Shown one piece after another: positions 52,744 to 61,308 of a stretch of 64,000 nucleotides of DNA. The DNA comes from JAAUUE01 sp943370025 (GTDB lineage: Bacteria > Cyanobacteriota > Cyanobacteriia > Cyanobacteriales > JAAUUE01): contig CALRPI020000016.1 in assembly GCA_943370025.1 (NCBI GenBank), positions 1-64,000 of the forward strand. The letters run 5' to 3'. Within the stretch, counting starts at the first letter, position 1. Every line of letters begins with the position of its first letter. Made by a program: the position numbers and the translations under genes. The notes beneath the pieces were generated by a model. It was not told where the DNA came from. It saw only the letters and a program-made list of their open reading frames with translations, and searched no databases.

Positions 52744-53073
52744 TCAAAAGCTATAACGGATATGGATGCGGGGGTTCATTTTTGCTGCTACTGGCTCCCC
52801 GCCCTTAAGATGTTGCTCGATAATCAACGGCACATCCTCAGGCTGGATTCGGCAGTACCAAATTTCTTCCGGTGTCACCCGCACCGTCGGACTCGTACTA
52901 CACTGCCCCAAGCATTCACTAGGCAGGATATCGTAGCCCTCCACTTCTCCAAAAGCTGCTAATACCTCAGTAGAACCAGCCTCTAGACAAGAAGTATGTT
53001 GACAGACGAACACGCAGGGGCGATCGATACAGACGGAACTTACTGGAGATTTTTCAGAGGAATTTTGAGTCAC
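52744..53073 (-). CDS. Thioredoxin-like [2Fe-2S] ferredoxin
   Basis: A 109-residue protein with the thioredoxin-like ferredoxin fold. Cluster ligands are visible as CQHTSC (about residues 24-29) and CLGQC (about 58-62) with spacing like the NuoE/shethna-type family. The sequence VFVCQHTSCLEAGSTEVLAA and SPTVRVTPEEIWYCRIQPED support it. Electron partner unknown. Probably co-transcribed with nothing upstream; the hydrolase-like gene lies 26 bp upstream on the same strand. Confidence 0.88.
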   Translation of the reverse strand: MTQNSSEKSPVSSVCIDRPCVFVCQHTSCLEAGSTEVLAAFGEVEGYDILPSECLGQCSTSPTVRVTPEEIWYCRIQPEDVPLIIEQHLKGGEPVAAKMNPRIHIRYSF

Positions 53074-53099
53074 AGGACAAAATGGTTATCGGCGAGGTT

Positions 53100-53645
53100 T
53101 CAAACCTCTGCTACAAGTATTTCAATTATAAACTCTAGGGCTGTGGTGGGGGTACGTAGGGAATCAGGAGAAGTTACCCGCCAACCTAGACAAGTATGGG
53201 GTGATCGCCACATTTCTAAATGCTCTACAGGCGGATCGGCATAAAAATCAACTTCCCCAGCCCCTAAGAGAGATGAACTCCAATGGGTAAAGTAATCATG
53301 ACTCAAGCGATAAATTGGGAAATTACCTACAGCCGGGACTCCCCAGCCATCGATCGCGAGTAACCCAGCCACCTTCCCTCCCTCTAACTGCCAAAGATTT
53401 AGAGCCGGAATTGCCCCAGCAACCCCCGCACTAAAAGCAATTACCATAATTGGGGTCGATCGAATAGTAATTCTGTCCCATAAAAACCCTAGAATAGAAA
53501 CCGAACAGTAGGCAGGATTTATGTCTGTAGGAAAAATATGGATATGCTGATCAGGTAATAATGGTTCTAGTACCGCCAGAAAATCCCTAGTGATTTGTTG
53601 ACAATGTACCCCCGGCAGGACTATTAAAGGCATATGGCTACTCAC
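53100..53645 (-). CDS. Alpha/beta-hydrolase-like protein
   Basis: A 181-residue protein with an alpha/beta hydrolase look: MPLIVLPGVH (oxyanion strand), MVIAFSAGVAGAIPALNLWQ with Ser in an AFSAG elbow in place of GxSxG, and a His near the C-terminus. Met 53633 (MPLIVLPG) is an equally good start. The protein is short and lacks a cap domain. Cyanobacterial homologues are uncharacterised as far as I can tell. Confidence 0.65.
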   Translation of the reverse strand: MSSHMPLIVLPGVHCQQITRDFLAVLEPLLPDQHIHIFPTDINPAYCSVSILGFLWDRITIRSTPIMVIAFSAGVAGAIPALNLWQLEGGKVAGLLAIDGWGVPAVGNFPIYRLSHDYFTHWSSSLLGAGEVDFYADPPVEHLEMWRSPHTCLGWRVTSPDSLRTPTTALEFIIEILVAEV

Positions 53646-53706
53646 TGACTAATTCCTGCCCCCTATTCTGATAAAATTTTTAAGGCTTCTATCTAAACAC
53701 TGACTC

Positions 53707-54726
53707 ATGGGATCAACTCGCGCCAGAATCGCAATTGATGCAATGGGGGGAGACCACGCTCCCGCCGAAATAGTTGCGGGGGCAATTCGCGCCGCCGCCG
53801 AAATGGATATAGAAGTGCTCTTGGTGGGAGACCCCCAGCAAATTCGTGCTTCTGTTGCCCACCAAGGGCAGTCCTTCCCTCTAGAAATTATCACGGCTGA
53901 GGATGTGGTGGCAATGGATGAAGAACCCCTTGCTGTCCGCCGTAAGCCTAAAGCCTCTATCAACGTGGCGATGGATTTGGTGAAAAACAAACGAGCCGAT
54001 GCCGTGGTATCGGCAGGACACTCTGGTGCTTGTATGGCAGCAGCCTTGCTCCGTTTGGGCAGACTTAAGGGGATCGATCGCCCAGCGATCGGGGCAGTAT
54101 TCCCCACCCAAATATCCGGAAAGCCAGTCCTTGTTCTTGATGTAGGGGCAAATGTAGACTGTAAACCCAAGTACCTAGATCAGTTTGCGGTCATGGGATC
54201 GGTCTATAGCCAATACGTTTTAGGAACTCCTAATCCTCAGGTCGGTCTGCTGAATATTGGGGAAGAAGAATCTAAAGGAGATGACCTTGCCCTACGTACC
54301 TACGAACTCCTGACCAAAAATCCCCGCATCTCTTTCATTGGCAATGCCGAAGGTCGGGATGTCCTGACGGGTAATTTTGATGTGATTGTCTGTGATGGTT
54401 TTGTGGGGAATGTCTTGCTGAAGTTTGCAGAAGCTGTGGGCAATGCTGTGCTCCAGATTCTTAAGGAAGAACTACCCCAAGGTTTACACGGCATTGTCGG
54501 CACTGCCCTCTTAAAACCCAACCTAAAACGAATTAAACAACGGGTAGACCACGCAGAACACGGCGGGGGGCTACTTTTGGGCGTGGCGGGGGTATGTATC
54601 ATCAGTCATGGTAGCTCCCAAGCTCCATCAATCTACAATGCCATTCGCCTTGCCAAGGAAGCTGTAGATAACCAAGTATCTGACAGAATCCAAGGGGTAT
54701 TGACAGTGAACAGTGAACAGCAATGA
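53707..54726 (+). CDS. plsX: Phosphate acyltransferase PlsX
   Basis: A 339-residue acyl-ACP:phosphate acyltransferase that makes acyl-phosphate for glycerolipid synthesis. Signatures: RIAIDAMGGDHAPAEIVAGA, VSAGHSGACMAAALLRLGRL, VLDVGANVDCKPKYLDQFAV, GLLNIGEEESKGDDLALRTY and VCDGFVGNVLLKFAEAVG. It heads the plsX-fabH pair conserved in bacteria. A hydrolase gene is divergent, 61 bp away. Confidence 0.96.
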   Translation: MGSTRARIAIDAMGGDHAPAEIVAGAIRAAAEMDIEVLLVGDPQQIRASVAHQGQSFPLEIITAEDVVAMDEEPLAVRRKPKASINVAMDLVKNKRADAVVSAGHSGACMAAALLRLGRLKGIDRPAIGAVFPTQISGKPVLVLDVGANVDCKPKYLDQFAVMGSVYSQYVLGTPNPQVGLLNIGEEESKGDDLALRTYELLTKNPRISFIGNAEGRDVLTGNFDVIVCDGFVGNVLLKFAEAVGNAVLQILKEELPQGLHGIVGTALLKPNLKRIKQRVDHAEHGGGLLLGVAGVCIISHGSSQAPSIYNAIRLAKEAVDNQVSDRIQGVLTVNSEQQ

Positions 54727-54765
54727 ATGATTATTGATAACTGGTAACTGGTGACTGATAACTGA
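54708..54765. repeat. Short tandem repeats between plsX and fabH
   Basis: CAGTGAACAGTGAACAG, then GATAACTGGTAACTGGTGAC and TGATAACTGA. The same TAACTGA unit type as between ndhA and ndhI; part lies inside the plsX 3' end. Confidence 0.7.
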
Positions 54766-54781
54766 ATAGGGGAGATTTATT

Positions 54782-55777
54782 TTGAATCAGGCGTGGTTAG
54801 GTTTGGCAATTACTGGTTGTGGTTCGGCGACTCCAGAGGGAGTAGTGACTAATGACCACTTAACAAGTTTGGTGGATACTTCAGATGAGTGGATTAGTGC
54901 TAGAACGGGGATTCGATCGCGCCATGTGGTGGCGGAGACAGAATCCCTAGGACAGTTGGCACACCAAGCGGCGATCGCTGCCCTAGAGATGGCCAACCTA
55001 TCTGCGGCTGATTTAGATTTGATTATCCTAACTACCTCGACTCCAGAAGATTTGTTTGGTAATGCTAGTCAAATTCAATCCAAGCTAGGGGCGAATCGGG
55101 CGGTGGCTTTTGATCTCACTGCTGCCTGTTCTGGGTTTGTGTTTGGTCTAGTCACCGCTGCCCAGTTTATGCGGACGGGAACCTACAGGAATGTATTATT
55201 GATCGGGGCTGATGTCCTTTCTCGATGGGTGGATTGGAGCGATCGCGGTACTTGCATTCTCTTTGGTGATGGAGCGGGAGCTGTAGTATTGCAGCCTAGA
55301 GAGCAGGATCAACTGCTAGGGTTTGAACTCCGCAGTGACGGCACTCAAGGCCATGAGCTGACCCTTGGATATCAATCCCAACCCCATCAGCTTTCCCCGG
55401 AGATCACCGTGCAGCAGGGCGGCTACCAGAAAATCTACATGAATGGCAAGGAAGTTTATAAGTTTGCGGTGCAGAAGGTGCCGGAAATTATTGAGAAGGC
55501 GTTGTTCCGGGCAAATCTGACAGTGGAGCAAGTAGATTGGCTGTTACTGCATCAGGCAAACCAAAGAATTTTGGATGCAGTCAGCGATCGCCTAGGGATT
55601 CCTCGCCATAAAGTTATTAGTAACCTAGCCGAATATGGCAATACTTCGGCGGCTTCTATCCCTCTGGCTCTAGATGAGGCAGTGCGATCGGGCAAAGTCA
55701 AGCCGGGTGATGTGATTGCGGCGGCAGGTTTTGGTGCTGGCTTAACTTGGGGATCTGCCATTTTCAAGTGGGGCTAG
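54782..55777 (+). CDS. fabH: 3-oxoacyl-ACP synthase III
   Basis: A 331-residue KAS III that condenses acetyl-CoA with malonyl-ACP to start fatty acid synthesis. Start is TTG 54782, preceded by GGGGAGA. Catalytic Cys is in AFDLTAACSGFVFGL, His in LLLHQANQRILDAV and Asn in EYGNTSAASIPLAL. The C-terminal GDVIAAAGFGAGLTWGSAIF is typical. It abuts the convergent YciI-like gene with no gap. Confidence 0.96.
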   Translation: MNQAWLGLAITGCGSATPEGVVTNDHLTSLVDTSDEWISARTGIRSRHVVAETESLGQLAHQAAIAALEMANLSAADLDLIILTTSTPEDLFGNASQIQSKLGANRAVAFDLTAACSGFVFGLVTAAQFMRTGTYRNVLLIGADVLSRWVDWSDRGTCILFGDGAGAVVLQPREQDQLLGFELRSDGTQGHELTLGYQSQPHQLSPEITVQQGGYQKIYMNGKEVYKFAVQKVPEIIEKALFRANLTVEQVDWLLLHQANQRILDAVSDRLGIPRHKVISNLAEYGNTSAASIPLALDEAVRSGKVKPGDVIAAAGFGAGLTWGSAIFKWG

Positions 55778-56047
55778 TTAATAAACCTGCACCCATTCTT
55801 TGATGGTGTATTCTGTCCAAATTCCATTTTTCCAGTAGGGATCCCGCTCCACCAAATTCTTTACAGTAGCTTCATCGGCAGCTTCGTAGATGGCAAAAAC
55901 CTTGGTGACATCTTTTGTGGGTCCGATCGTAATCAAAAGTCCCTGTTCATTTTGGGCTGCTAATCCATCTAAATGAGCTTGACGATAGGGGGTGCGCTTT
56001 TCCAGCACATCATCACAGTAACTGCCCCACATAATATATTTTGGCAT
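55778..56047 (-). CDS. YciI-like protein
   Basis: An 89-residue dimeric ferredoxin-like alpha/beta fold protein of the YciI group. Family landmarks: KYIMWGSYCDDVLEKRTPYR (with the conserved RxxHLxxL as RQAHLDGL), GLLITIGPT and the aspartate in ERDPYWKNGIW. Substrate or enzymatic role unknown. Repeat G2 lies immediately upstream, so the promoter may be in or beyond the element. Confidence 0.88.
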   Translation of the reverse strand: MPKYIMWGSYCDDVLEKRTPYRQAHLDGLAAQNEQGLLITIGPTKDVTKVFAIYEAADEATVKNLVERDPYWKNGIWTEYTIKEWVQVY

Positions 56048-56059
56048 AATTGTTATTTT

Positions 56060-56152
56060 AGTAGTCGCCGATTTGATTAGGACGTTTTTGAGGGCGCGGC
56101 GCGCGCCCTCAAAAACGTCCTAACTATAATGGCACTTACTATAGTATAAATA
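56060..56152. repeat. Family G palindromic repeat (G2)
   Basis: TAGTAGTCGCCGATTTGATT AGGACG ... TTTTTGAGGGCGCG / CGCGCCCTCAAAAA ... CGTCCTAACT ... GCACTTACTATA. Reverse orientation relative to the copy in vapC. Confidence 0.85.
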
Positions 56153-56173
56153 AGTTTTCATTTAATCAAAATT

Positions 56174-56219
56174 AAAGCAGATGAAGCCCCCCCCCTAAAA
56201 GCAGATGAAGCCCCCCCCT
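56174..56219. repeat. Tandem 23-bp duplication with poly-C tracts
   Basis: Two adjacent units of AAAGCAGATGAAG plus a C run (nine C at 56187-56195, eight C at 56211-56218) and T. Each unit holds an ATG just before its C run. Such tracts are prone to slippage. Confidence 0.85.
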
Positions 56220-56697
56220 AAAAATAAAATTTAGACTAATTGCGTTAGCCTTCGTTTGTGCTCTGCCAGTATCTTTGGCTGTGCCGATTGCAACTAGAGG
56301 AGAGGAATTATGCCAAGCTCGTTTGGATTCTAGCAGTGGGGTTGATAACGAGATTAATAACTGCCCGATCGCCATAGGAGATTTCTCAATCCGGGGTACT
56401 TTTGCCAACTCAAACTAGCAGACTTCTTTTTGGGTATGGGAGCCGGGTTATTACATTCTGCACGTTAAAAACCTGCAAGATGACAAGATGGTTAATCTGA
56501 CAGGTTTTCATGTATTGAGGACAACCCGCCGACCCCAATACCAATTCAATGATGAAAGTAATCAGGCTTTAACCTACATTGTCACTTTTCAATACACCTA
56601 TAGTCATATCATTCGCCTAGAAATTTATGAAGGCGATCGCCTGATCGTTAACGAATTGCTGTCCCGCGAATCGGATAGACGCATCGGCGGCCCCTAA
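56205..56697 (+). pseudogene. Disrupted gene for a secreted protein of unknown function
   Basis: If one C is removed from the eight-C run, ATG 56205 opens MKPPLKIKFRLIALAFVCAL, PVSLA, a good signal peptide, and then ATRGEELCQARLDSSSGVDN. A TAG at 56416 interrupts; after it the same frame continues QTSFWVWEPGYYILHVKNLQ ... DRLIVNELLSRESDRR to the stop at 56695. So there are two lesions: a frame offset in the C run and one nonsense codon. The part after 56488 alone could encode 69 residues. I do not recognise the family. Confidence 0.6.
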
Positions 56698-56756
56698 CGG
56701 TTGTTATGGATCATGCATTGCTTAGAGGTTATGTATAGGGTCTCATTTTCTTATCT

Positions 56757-56842
56757 TTAGAGGTCATTTATAAAGTGGAAAGAAGGTACTATTTTCCGCC
56801 CCCGGCGGGGGCGGAAAATCATAATTTACAAATAACGTCTTA
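56757..56842. repeat. Family A palindromic repeat (A4)
   Basis: TTTAGAGGTCATTTATAAAG ... TTTTCCGCCCCCGG / CCGGGGGCGGAAAA-type centre ... ACAAATAACGTCTTAGAG. It follows the SH3 gene's stop (minus strand) closely and may terminate it. Confidence 0.85.
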
Positions 56843-56853
56843 GAGTCAGAATT

Positions 56854-57534
56854 CTAAGGACAGTTGCCGAGGTTGCCAGAGCTACCGGGTTGACCGTTGC
56901 TGACCCAACCAGCACTAGGAGCACTGATCTGGAGCCACTGACGACCACCATCAAGTCTGGTGACGATCGGGTTAACTAAGGTAACAGTTTGACCGTTAGC
57001 TACTCCGCCGATCGAGGCTCCACTAGGAGTAGACCGGATCGCCAAGCCACCGCCGATGGGCGATCGCACTAACCGACAAATCCCTGCTGTGGAGACGGGT
57101 GGTGTAGCAGTGGGAGTAGGCGTGGGGGTAACTGCTACTGGAGAACACATAATCAAATTCCCACCACTGCCCGGTGCACCGTTGGCAATCCAGCCTGTAG
57201 CCCCATTAGAGAGAGTAATTTGTACCCAATTCAAACCCGCCACTAGGTTAACTGTAGCTGGAGTAGTGGAAAGGTTAATAGTTTGCTGATTGCCTACTCC
57301 ACCAATAATGGCAGCAGTCAGACTAGGTTGGGCACGGATGTTCAAACCTTCGGGAACGACTACCCGGCGACAGCGATCGGAAGTTTGTGCCAACAGGGTG
57401 TTATTTTCTGAAGGGGTTACAGTCAGAGGATCCGCACTCGTGGCAGCGAGAACTGGGGCTAGGTTGCCGAGTAGGGCGATCGCCGCAATACCTAACCCAG
57501 AAAAATAAGCTTTATATTTGCTAATGTGTTGCAT
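56854..57534 (-). CDS. Exported SH3b-domain protein
   Basis: A 226-residue exported protein. Signal peptide: YFSGLGIAAIALLGNLAPVL, cut near ATSA. Two bacterial SH3 domains are visible: about residues 56-132 (RRVVVPEGLNIRAQPSLTAA, GLNWVQITLSNGATGWI) and about 150-226 (CRLVRSPIGGGLAIRSTPSG, GRQWLQISAPSAGWV). A Pro/Thr linker joins them. SH3b domains usually bind cell-wall peptides. No catalytic domain is attached. Confidence 0.86.
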   Translation of the reverse strand: MQHISKYKAYFSGLGIAAIALLGNLAPVLAATSADPLTVTPSENNTLLAQTSDRCRRVVVPEGLNIRAQPSLTAAIIGGVGNQQTINLSTTPATVNLVAGLNWVQITLSNGATGWIANGAPGSGGNLIMCSPVAVTPTPTPTATPPVSTAGICRLVRSPIGGGLAIRSTPSGASIGGVANGQTVTLVNPIVTRLDGGRQWLQISAPSAGWVSNGQPGSSGNLGNCP

Positions 57535-57655
57535 AATTTATGACTCCTCACAAAAATTTATTCCAAACTCAGTATACCAATACTGCTGAGCCTGATGATT
57601 GATTCATTAGAATCCGTAGCAATTTCTTATAATTAACGTGAATTTTTGTTAGAGC

Positions 57656-57682
57656 TTCTTGAGGGGTGTTGCCCCTCAAGAA
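57656..57682. terminator. Hairpin after the cyclophilin gene
   Basis: TTCTTGAGGGG and CCCCTCAAGAA pair around TGTTG. On the minus strand it follows the cyclophilin stop by about 15 bp and is followed by T-rich sequence, so it is a plausible terminator. Confidence 0.6.
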
Positions 57683-57695
57683 TCCCGGTTTTATC

Positions 57696-58931
57696 TTAGG
57701 TAGCTGGGAGGAGGAGATTCTCTAGACCTTGGACTACTTGGGCTGATTCGATTTTATCCCCAGCTCGTAAATTTCCTAGAACATCTTTACCTTCGATGAC
57801 ATATCCAAATACGGCATAGCGACCATCCAAGAGATTCCTGCCAGCGGGGGTCAATTCTGGTTCAAAGAGAAAGAAGAAGAATTGAGAAGACCCACCATTG
57901 GCATCAAATTCTGGATGCCCCATGACAACTGCACCGTAGGAAGAAAAGGGCAAAACGGGTAAATCTCGGTAGCGTCCTGCGTCTTCTAGGGTGATGCCAT
58001 AGGTAGGCTCAGAATCTCCCGCTACGAGGATTTCTAAGGGGATAGATCGATACTCTCCAGTTTTTGGATCAATAAATCCTGCCGCTTCTCCGGGAGGATC
58101 CCCGGCTTGGACGGTGAAGGATTCCTCAGCACTATTGACATCTAAACCATTGTAGAAACCCCGTTGCACCAAATCTACAAAATTCCCCGCCGTTACCGGA
58201 GCACTATAGCCATCAGCCACCATGGTGATCTTGCCTTTATTGGTCTTCAGTTCAATGGTGGCTCTGCCCTTGAGTTGGGCAAGGTGACTGTATTCTGGAG
58301 GCACAGTGTAGGGAAACTGAGTTACCATCATTTCTTCAATTTCTCCTACTTTATTTAGGAGTTGGCGGCGCTGAAGTTGCACTTGCTCTCCGTCCTTTGC
58401 TTCTACTGCTTGGCGAATAGAGGTAATGCCAGCTTGCATCTCGGCAATCAGTTTTTCGGCAGCGGCTTTTTTGGATTCGGGAATGGCAGCCAAGATTTGA
58501 CTAGCGCGATCGCTTAAAACCCCCTCAGCTTTATTCACATCTTGGCTGACAGGTTTCCAGCGCTTTGCCCGGAGTTGAGCGGCAATATCTTCTAAACTGC
58601 CCTGAACTTGGCGAATTGGTGGGTTATCGATCGGTAGGGAGTAGCGGAGAATTGCCTGGCCATCGGTGACGGCGTTGCCACTGGGTAAGCCACTGCTATT
58701 GTTGGGGAGAAAGCCTAAGGTTACAAAATTTTCTAGATGCCCAAAACCATAGGGGGCAATAATTCTCGATGCTAGAGCCGATCTCGTCCCTAAATTCATT
58801 AGGACAAGGATGAAAACTCCCAGCAGAAGAGCCTGACGGCAAAAAGTGCTGACAATATTTCCTGCGTTTTTTAATAAACTTGCCCATAAACTTTCCAATA
58901 AGGCTCTGATGTTCGATCGTCTAGATTGCAT
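57696..58931 (-). CDS. TLP40-like cyclophilin-type peptidyl-prolyl isomerase
   Basis: A 411-residue exported PPIase from ATG 58931 (an extension to 58991 is open but overlaps the upstream gene). An N-terminal hydrophobic segment (ALLLGVFILVLMNLGTRSAL) directs export. Residues about 90-200 form a helical bundle (IAAQLRAKRWKPVSQDVNKA) and about 215-405 a divergent cyclophilin barrel (KGRATIELKTNKGKITMVAD, GNFVDLVQRGFYNGLDV, FFFFLFEPELTP). This is the layout of thylakoid-lumen TLP40/CYP38, involved in photosystem II assembly in plants. The cyclophilin active-site residues are partly replaced. Confidence 0.88.
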   Translation of the reverse strand: MQSRRSNIRALLESLWASLLKNAGNIVSTFCRQALLLGVFILVLMNLGTRSALASRIIAPYGFGHLENFVTLGFLPNNSSGLPSGNAVTDGQAILRYSLPIDNPPIRQVQGSLEDIAAQLRAKRWKPVSQDVNKAEGVLSDRASQILAAIPESKKAAAEKLIAEMQAGITSIRQAVEAKDGEQVQLQRRQLLNKVGEIEEMMVTQFPYTVPPEYSHLAQLKGRATIELKTNKGKITMVADGYSAPVTAGNFVDLVQRGFYNGLDVNSAEESFTVQAGDPPGEAAGFIDPKTGEYRSIPLEILVAGDSEPTYGITLEDAGRYRDLPVLPFSSYGAVVMGHPEFDANGGSSQFFFFLFEPELTPAGRNLLDGRYAVFGYVIEGKDVLGNLRAGDKIESAQVVQGLENLLLPAT

Positions 58932-58981
58932 AGTATTTATCCCGGTATTTATCTTATAAATTTTGTTAGTCCTCAATAAGC

Positions 58982-59248
58982 CTATTCCCATTCATTGTCA
59001 TGGTTTGATTGCCTGTGTGTCAACGCCAGCCGCAAGATAAAAACTGAGTTATGGCTCGATCGCTCGTGAATCAACAACCGCTGCAAAATAAAAGTTTGAG
59101 AATACATAAAAGCCAAGGACAATCCCATGATGAGGGGTGCCCCCCCCCAATTAATAGTGTAACTGCCATAAGATAATGCACTCAGCATAATTACTAAACA
59201 TAAACCAAACATAAATGTAGTTGATATGATTGTATCGAGTTTATACAA
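58982..59248 (-). CDS. Small membrane protein, uncertain
   Basis: An open frame of 88 residues with two hydrophobic helices (TTFMFGLCLVIMLSALSYGS, then PLIMGLSLAFMYSQTFILQR) and a charged C-terminal tail. The first ATG lies within a strong inverted repeat (59213-59263); internal Met codons are alternatives. A run of nine G (coding strand) encodes WGG and could slip. It overlaps the extended form of the cyclophilin frame. Family unknown; it may or may not be expressed. Confidence 0.45.
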   Translation of the reverse strand: MYKLDTIISTTFMFGLCLVIMLSALSYGSYTINWGGAPLIMGLSLAFMYSQTFILQRLLIHERSSHNSVFILRLALTHRQSNHDNEWE

Positions 59249-59263
59249 TCATCAACTACATTT
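59213..59263. repeat. Long imperfect inverted repeat
   Basis: AAATGTAGTTGATATGATTG TAT and ATACAATCATCAACTACATTT pair with one bulge around CGAGTTT. It lies at the start of the small membrane protein frame and could be an RNA hairpin controlling it, or a cruciform. Confidence 0.75.
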
Positions 59264-59468
59264 TTACAGTGATGAGATGTACTGAAAACTGTATATCTAT
59301 CCCTATACCTTGTATTAGTGCATCATGGGAACTTTAGACGATTTTGCCTATCGAAAGTAGTCGAAATCATCTATTAGAATTATTTTGATTTAGCGAAGGA
59401 TTTAGAATCGTTATAAGTCATTATTAATTAACCTTGAGAAATCAAAACACTAACCAAATAACTGAATT

Positions 59469-60578
59469 ATGACTAGCCAACTGACTGACCAAGAAAAAAT
59501 TTCTACTTCAGAAAATACGCACTACTCTTCAATTAGACCTTGGCAGTGGATGGCGTTAGGCTCCGGCTCTACAATTCTTCTATTCCTCAGTGGATTTGGC
59601 GCGTGGACTTTGGCTTCTCAGTTATTGTTAAATGACAAGAGTGTTGTCCAGAATCAACGTTCCTTAAACGCTGTAGATTCATACCCTCAAAAGTTGGGTG
59701 TGGACATATCCAATATCTCAAGACAGCAAATTTCAGGTGATCCGCCTTTGACATCTTTGAAATTAATGTATACACCGATGAGGAATAGAGAAACTTTGGT
59801 GGCTGGTGGTGATTTTCAGGAAGCCTTTGTTGCTACTGCTGTTAAGACTCCTAATGAAGTTCAGAAACCCGGCACAATTAGGACTGTTGAATCAGACAAG
59901 CCTGGGGGTATCAACCCTGCTACCCAAAGAAATAATGATCCTAAGCGGGAAAGTAGTACTTCATCTAGGGATAATTCTGCAACAACACTAGCCTCTGATA
60001 GTGGTGCTGTAGATGAGGCAACAACAAAAAAATCCCCTTCCAGTGGCTCCTTTGATAATATTTCCTTTGATTGGGGATGGGATTTTTCTGAGGGTTTGGC
60101 AGCAGTTCAGGTGGGCGAAAGATGGGGTTATATTGATCGCATGGGACGCATGGTTATTAAGCCCCGGTTTCAAGAAGCTAGCTATTTTGCTGAAGGTTTG
60201 GCTAGCATCAAATCTGGCGATCGCTGGGGTTATATCGATCGCACGGGAAAGGTGGTTATCTCTCCTCGATTCCAAGAGTCCAAAGGATTTTCCGAGGGCT
60301 TTGCGGCGGTTAAATTTGATGACAAATGGGGTTATATCGACAAGGAGGGCAGTTTTGTTGTCCAGCCCCAGTACGAAGCCGCAGAAACTTTCCATGAAGG
60401 ATTAGCCAATGTCCAGTCAGATGATCTCTGGGGATATATTGACCCCACCGGCAGGGTGAAAATATCCCTCCAATTCACTGATACTTGGGGTTTTTCTCAG
60501 GGCATTGCTCAAGTCAAGTTGGGTAAACGGATTGCTTATATTGACAAAGATGGGAATTTCATTAGTAGCAGACCTTAG
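59469..60578 (+). CDS. Membrane-anchored WG-repeat protein
   Basis: A 369-residue protein. One hydrophobic helix near residues 28-55 (GSGSTILLFLSGFGAWTLAS) anchors it; residues about 60-195 are Ser/Thr/Asn-rich linker. From about 198 come five WG repeats of about 35 residues (FSEGLAAVQVGERWGYIDRM, FAEGLASIKSGDRWGYIDRT, FSEGFAAVKFDDKWGYIDKE, FHEGLANVQSDDLWGYIDPT). WG repeats are beta-structured interaction modules. The binding partner is unknown. A cpcE remnant overlaps its 3' end on the other strand. Confidence 0.88.
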   Translation: MTSQLTDQEKISTSENTHYSSIRPWQWMALGSGSTILLFLSGFGAWTLASQLLLNDKSVVQNQRSLNAVDSYPQKLGVDISNISRQQISGDPPLTSLKLMYTPMRNRETLVAGGDFQEAFVATAVKTPNEVQKPGTIRTVESDKPGGINPATQRNNDPKRESSTSSRDNSATTLASDSGAVDEATTKKSPSSGSFDNISFDWGWDFSEGLAAVQVGERWGYIDRMGRMVIKPRFQEASYFAEGLASIKSGDRWGYIDRTGKVVISPRFQESKGFSEGFAAVKFDDKWGYIDKEGSFVVQPQYEAAETFHEGLANVQSDDLWGYIDPTGRVKISLQFTDTWGFSQGIAQVKLGKRIAYIDKDGNFISSRP

Positions 60579-60614
60579 GTGATAGCAGGTTATACCAAAT
60601 CCGATTTTATTAAT

Positions 60615-60929
60615 TTCCTTAATAATTGCCTGAGCCGATGCTTGATGCCCGATCGCCCTCAGATCAAAGGCAGCAGCCCAGCGCAGATACATATTTTCAT
60701 GGCTAAGGTTCTTGATAATTCGTTCAATATATTGGGGTTGGGGTTCATGAGTGATCAAGTAGGCATATCTTGCCGCAGCGCACTGGACTCGCTCTGAAGA
60801 GTGGTGCAAGAATGGCTCCACCAAGGAGAAGGCTTCCTTGGCTTGCAGGGTTCCCAAAGCCTCAATAATTACTTCGTAGGGTTGCTCTGTTTCTGAAGTG
60901 AGAAATTCCATTAACTGAGGAACGATCAC
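60615..60929 (-). pseudogene. cpcE: Remnant of a CpcE-type phycobilin lyase subunit
   Basis: About 105 residues align with the C-terminal HEAT repeats of CpcE: EQPYEVIIEALGTLQAKEAF, SLVEPFLHHSSERVQCAAAR, YLRWAAAFDLRAIGHQASAQ, AIIKEINK. I recall CpcE having QPYEAIIEALGTLQA, PKVQYAAAR and LQLRRSAMMDLGA in the same order. The first two-thirds of the protein is missing, and the frame beyond 60615 runs antisense into the WG gene. A GTG at 60929 could start it, but a complete CpcE (about 270 residues) is absent. The call rests on memory of the family and should be searched. Confidence 0.6.
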
Positions 60930-60986
60930 CCGATCGCCAGTTTTGATCCAACTTTATCTAAATATTTGATCTAAATAAAGATTTTT

Positions 60987-61070
60987 AAGACTTACAAACT
61001 GTGAACAAATTACCTAGGATTAGATCATTTTTTGCGGGCTTCGACTTCGCTCAGCCCGCAAAAAATGACC
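60987..61070. repeat. Family B palindromic repeat (B6)
   Basis: AAGACTTACAAACTGTGAAC ... TCATTTTTTGCGGGCT / AGCCCGCAAAAAATGA. The right end is missing; a series of CTCAGACATTTGGCTACG repeats follows to 61160. Confidence 0.75.
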
Positions 61071-61095
61071 AGTCGGCATCTGGTTCGCTTGGCGA

Positions 61096-61160
61096 CTAAA
61101 GACATTTGGCTAAGCTCAGACATTCGGCTACGCTCAGACATTTGGCTACGCTCAGTCGAG
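61096..61160. repeat. Short direct repeats
   Basis: Units of the form GACATTTGGCTAAGCTCA, GACATTCGGCTACGCTCA and GACATTTGGCTACGCTCA occur three times in a row (18 bp each). They lie between B6 and E4 and have no coding role that I can see. Confidence 0.75.
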
Positions 61161-61223
61161 CCATCGAGCCGTCGCAGCTACAGAAGCAAAACCTGTCGAC
61201 CCAGGTTGCAGAAAGTTCTGAAC

Positions 61224-61308
61224 TTTTCTTAGTCGGTGAAGACGGACTTTGTTCTTGTAATTGCGGTTTCAACCGCCAGAACCTTTTTAGACATTCTCTA
61301 AGTCCTAT
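61224..61308. repeat. Family E palindromic repeat (E4)
   Basis: AACTTTTCTTAGTCGGTGAA GACGGACTTTGTTCTTGTAA TTGCGGTTTCAACCGCCAG, closely matching E2 between livH and livM. It ends next to the cpcL stop. Confidence 0.85.
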
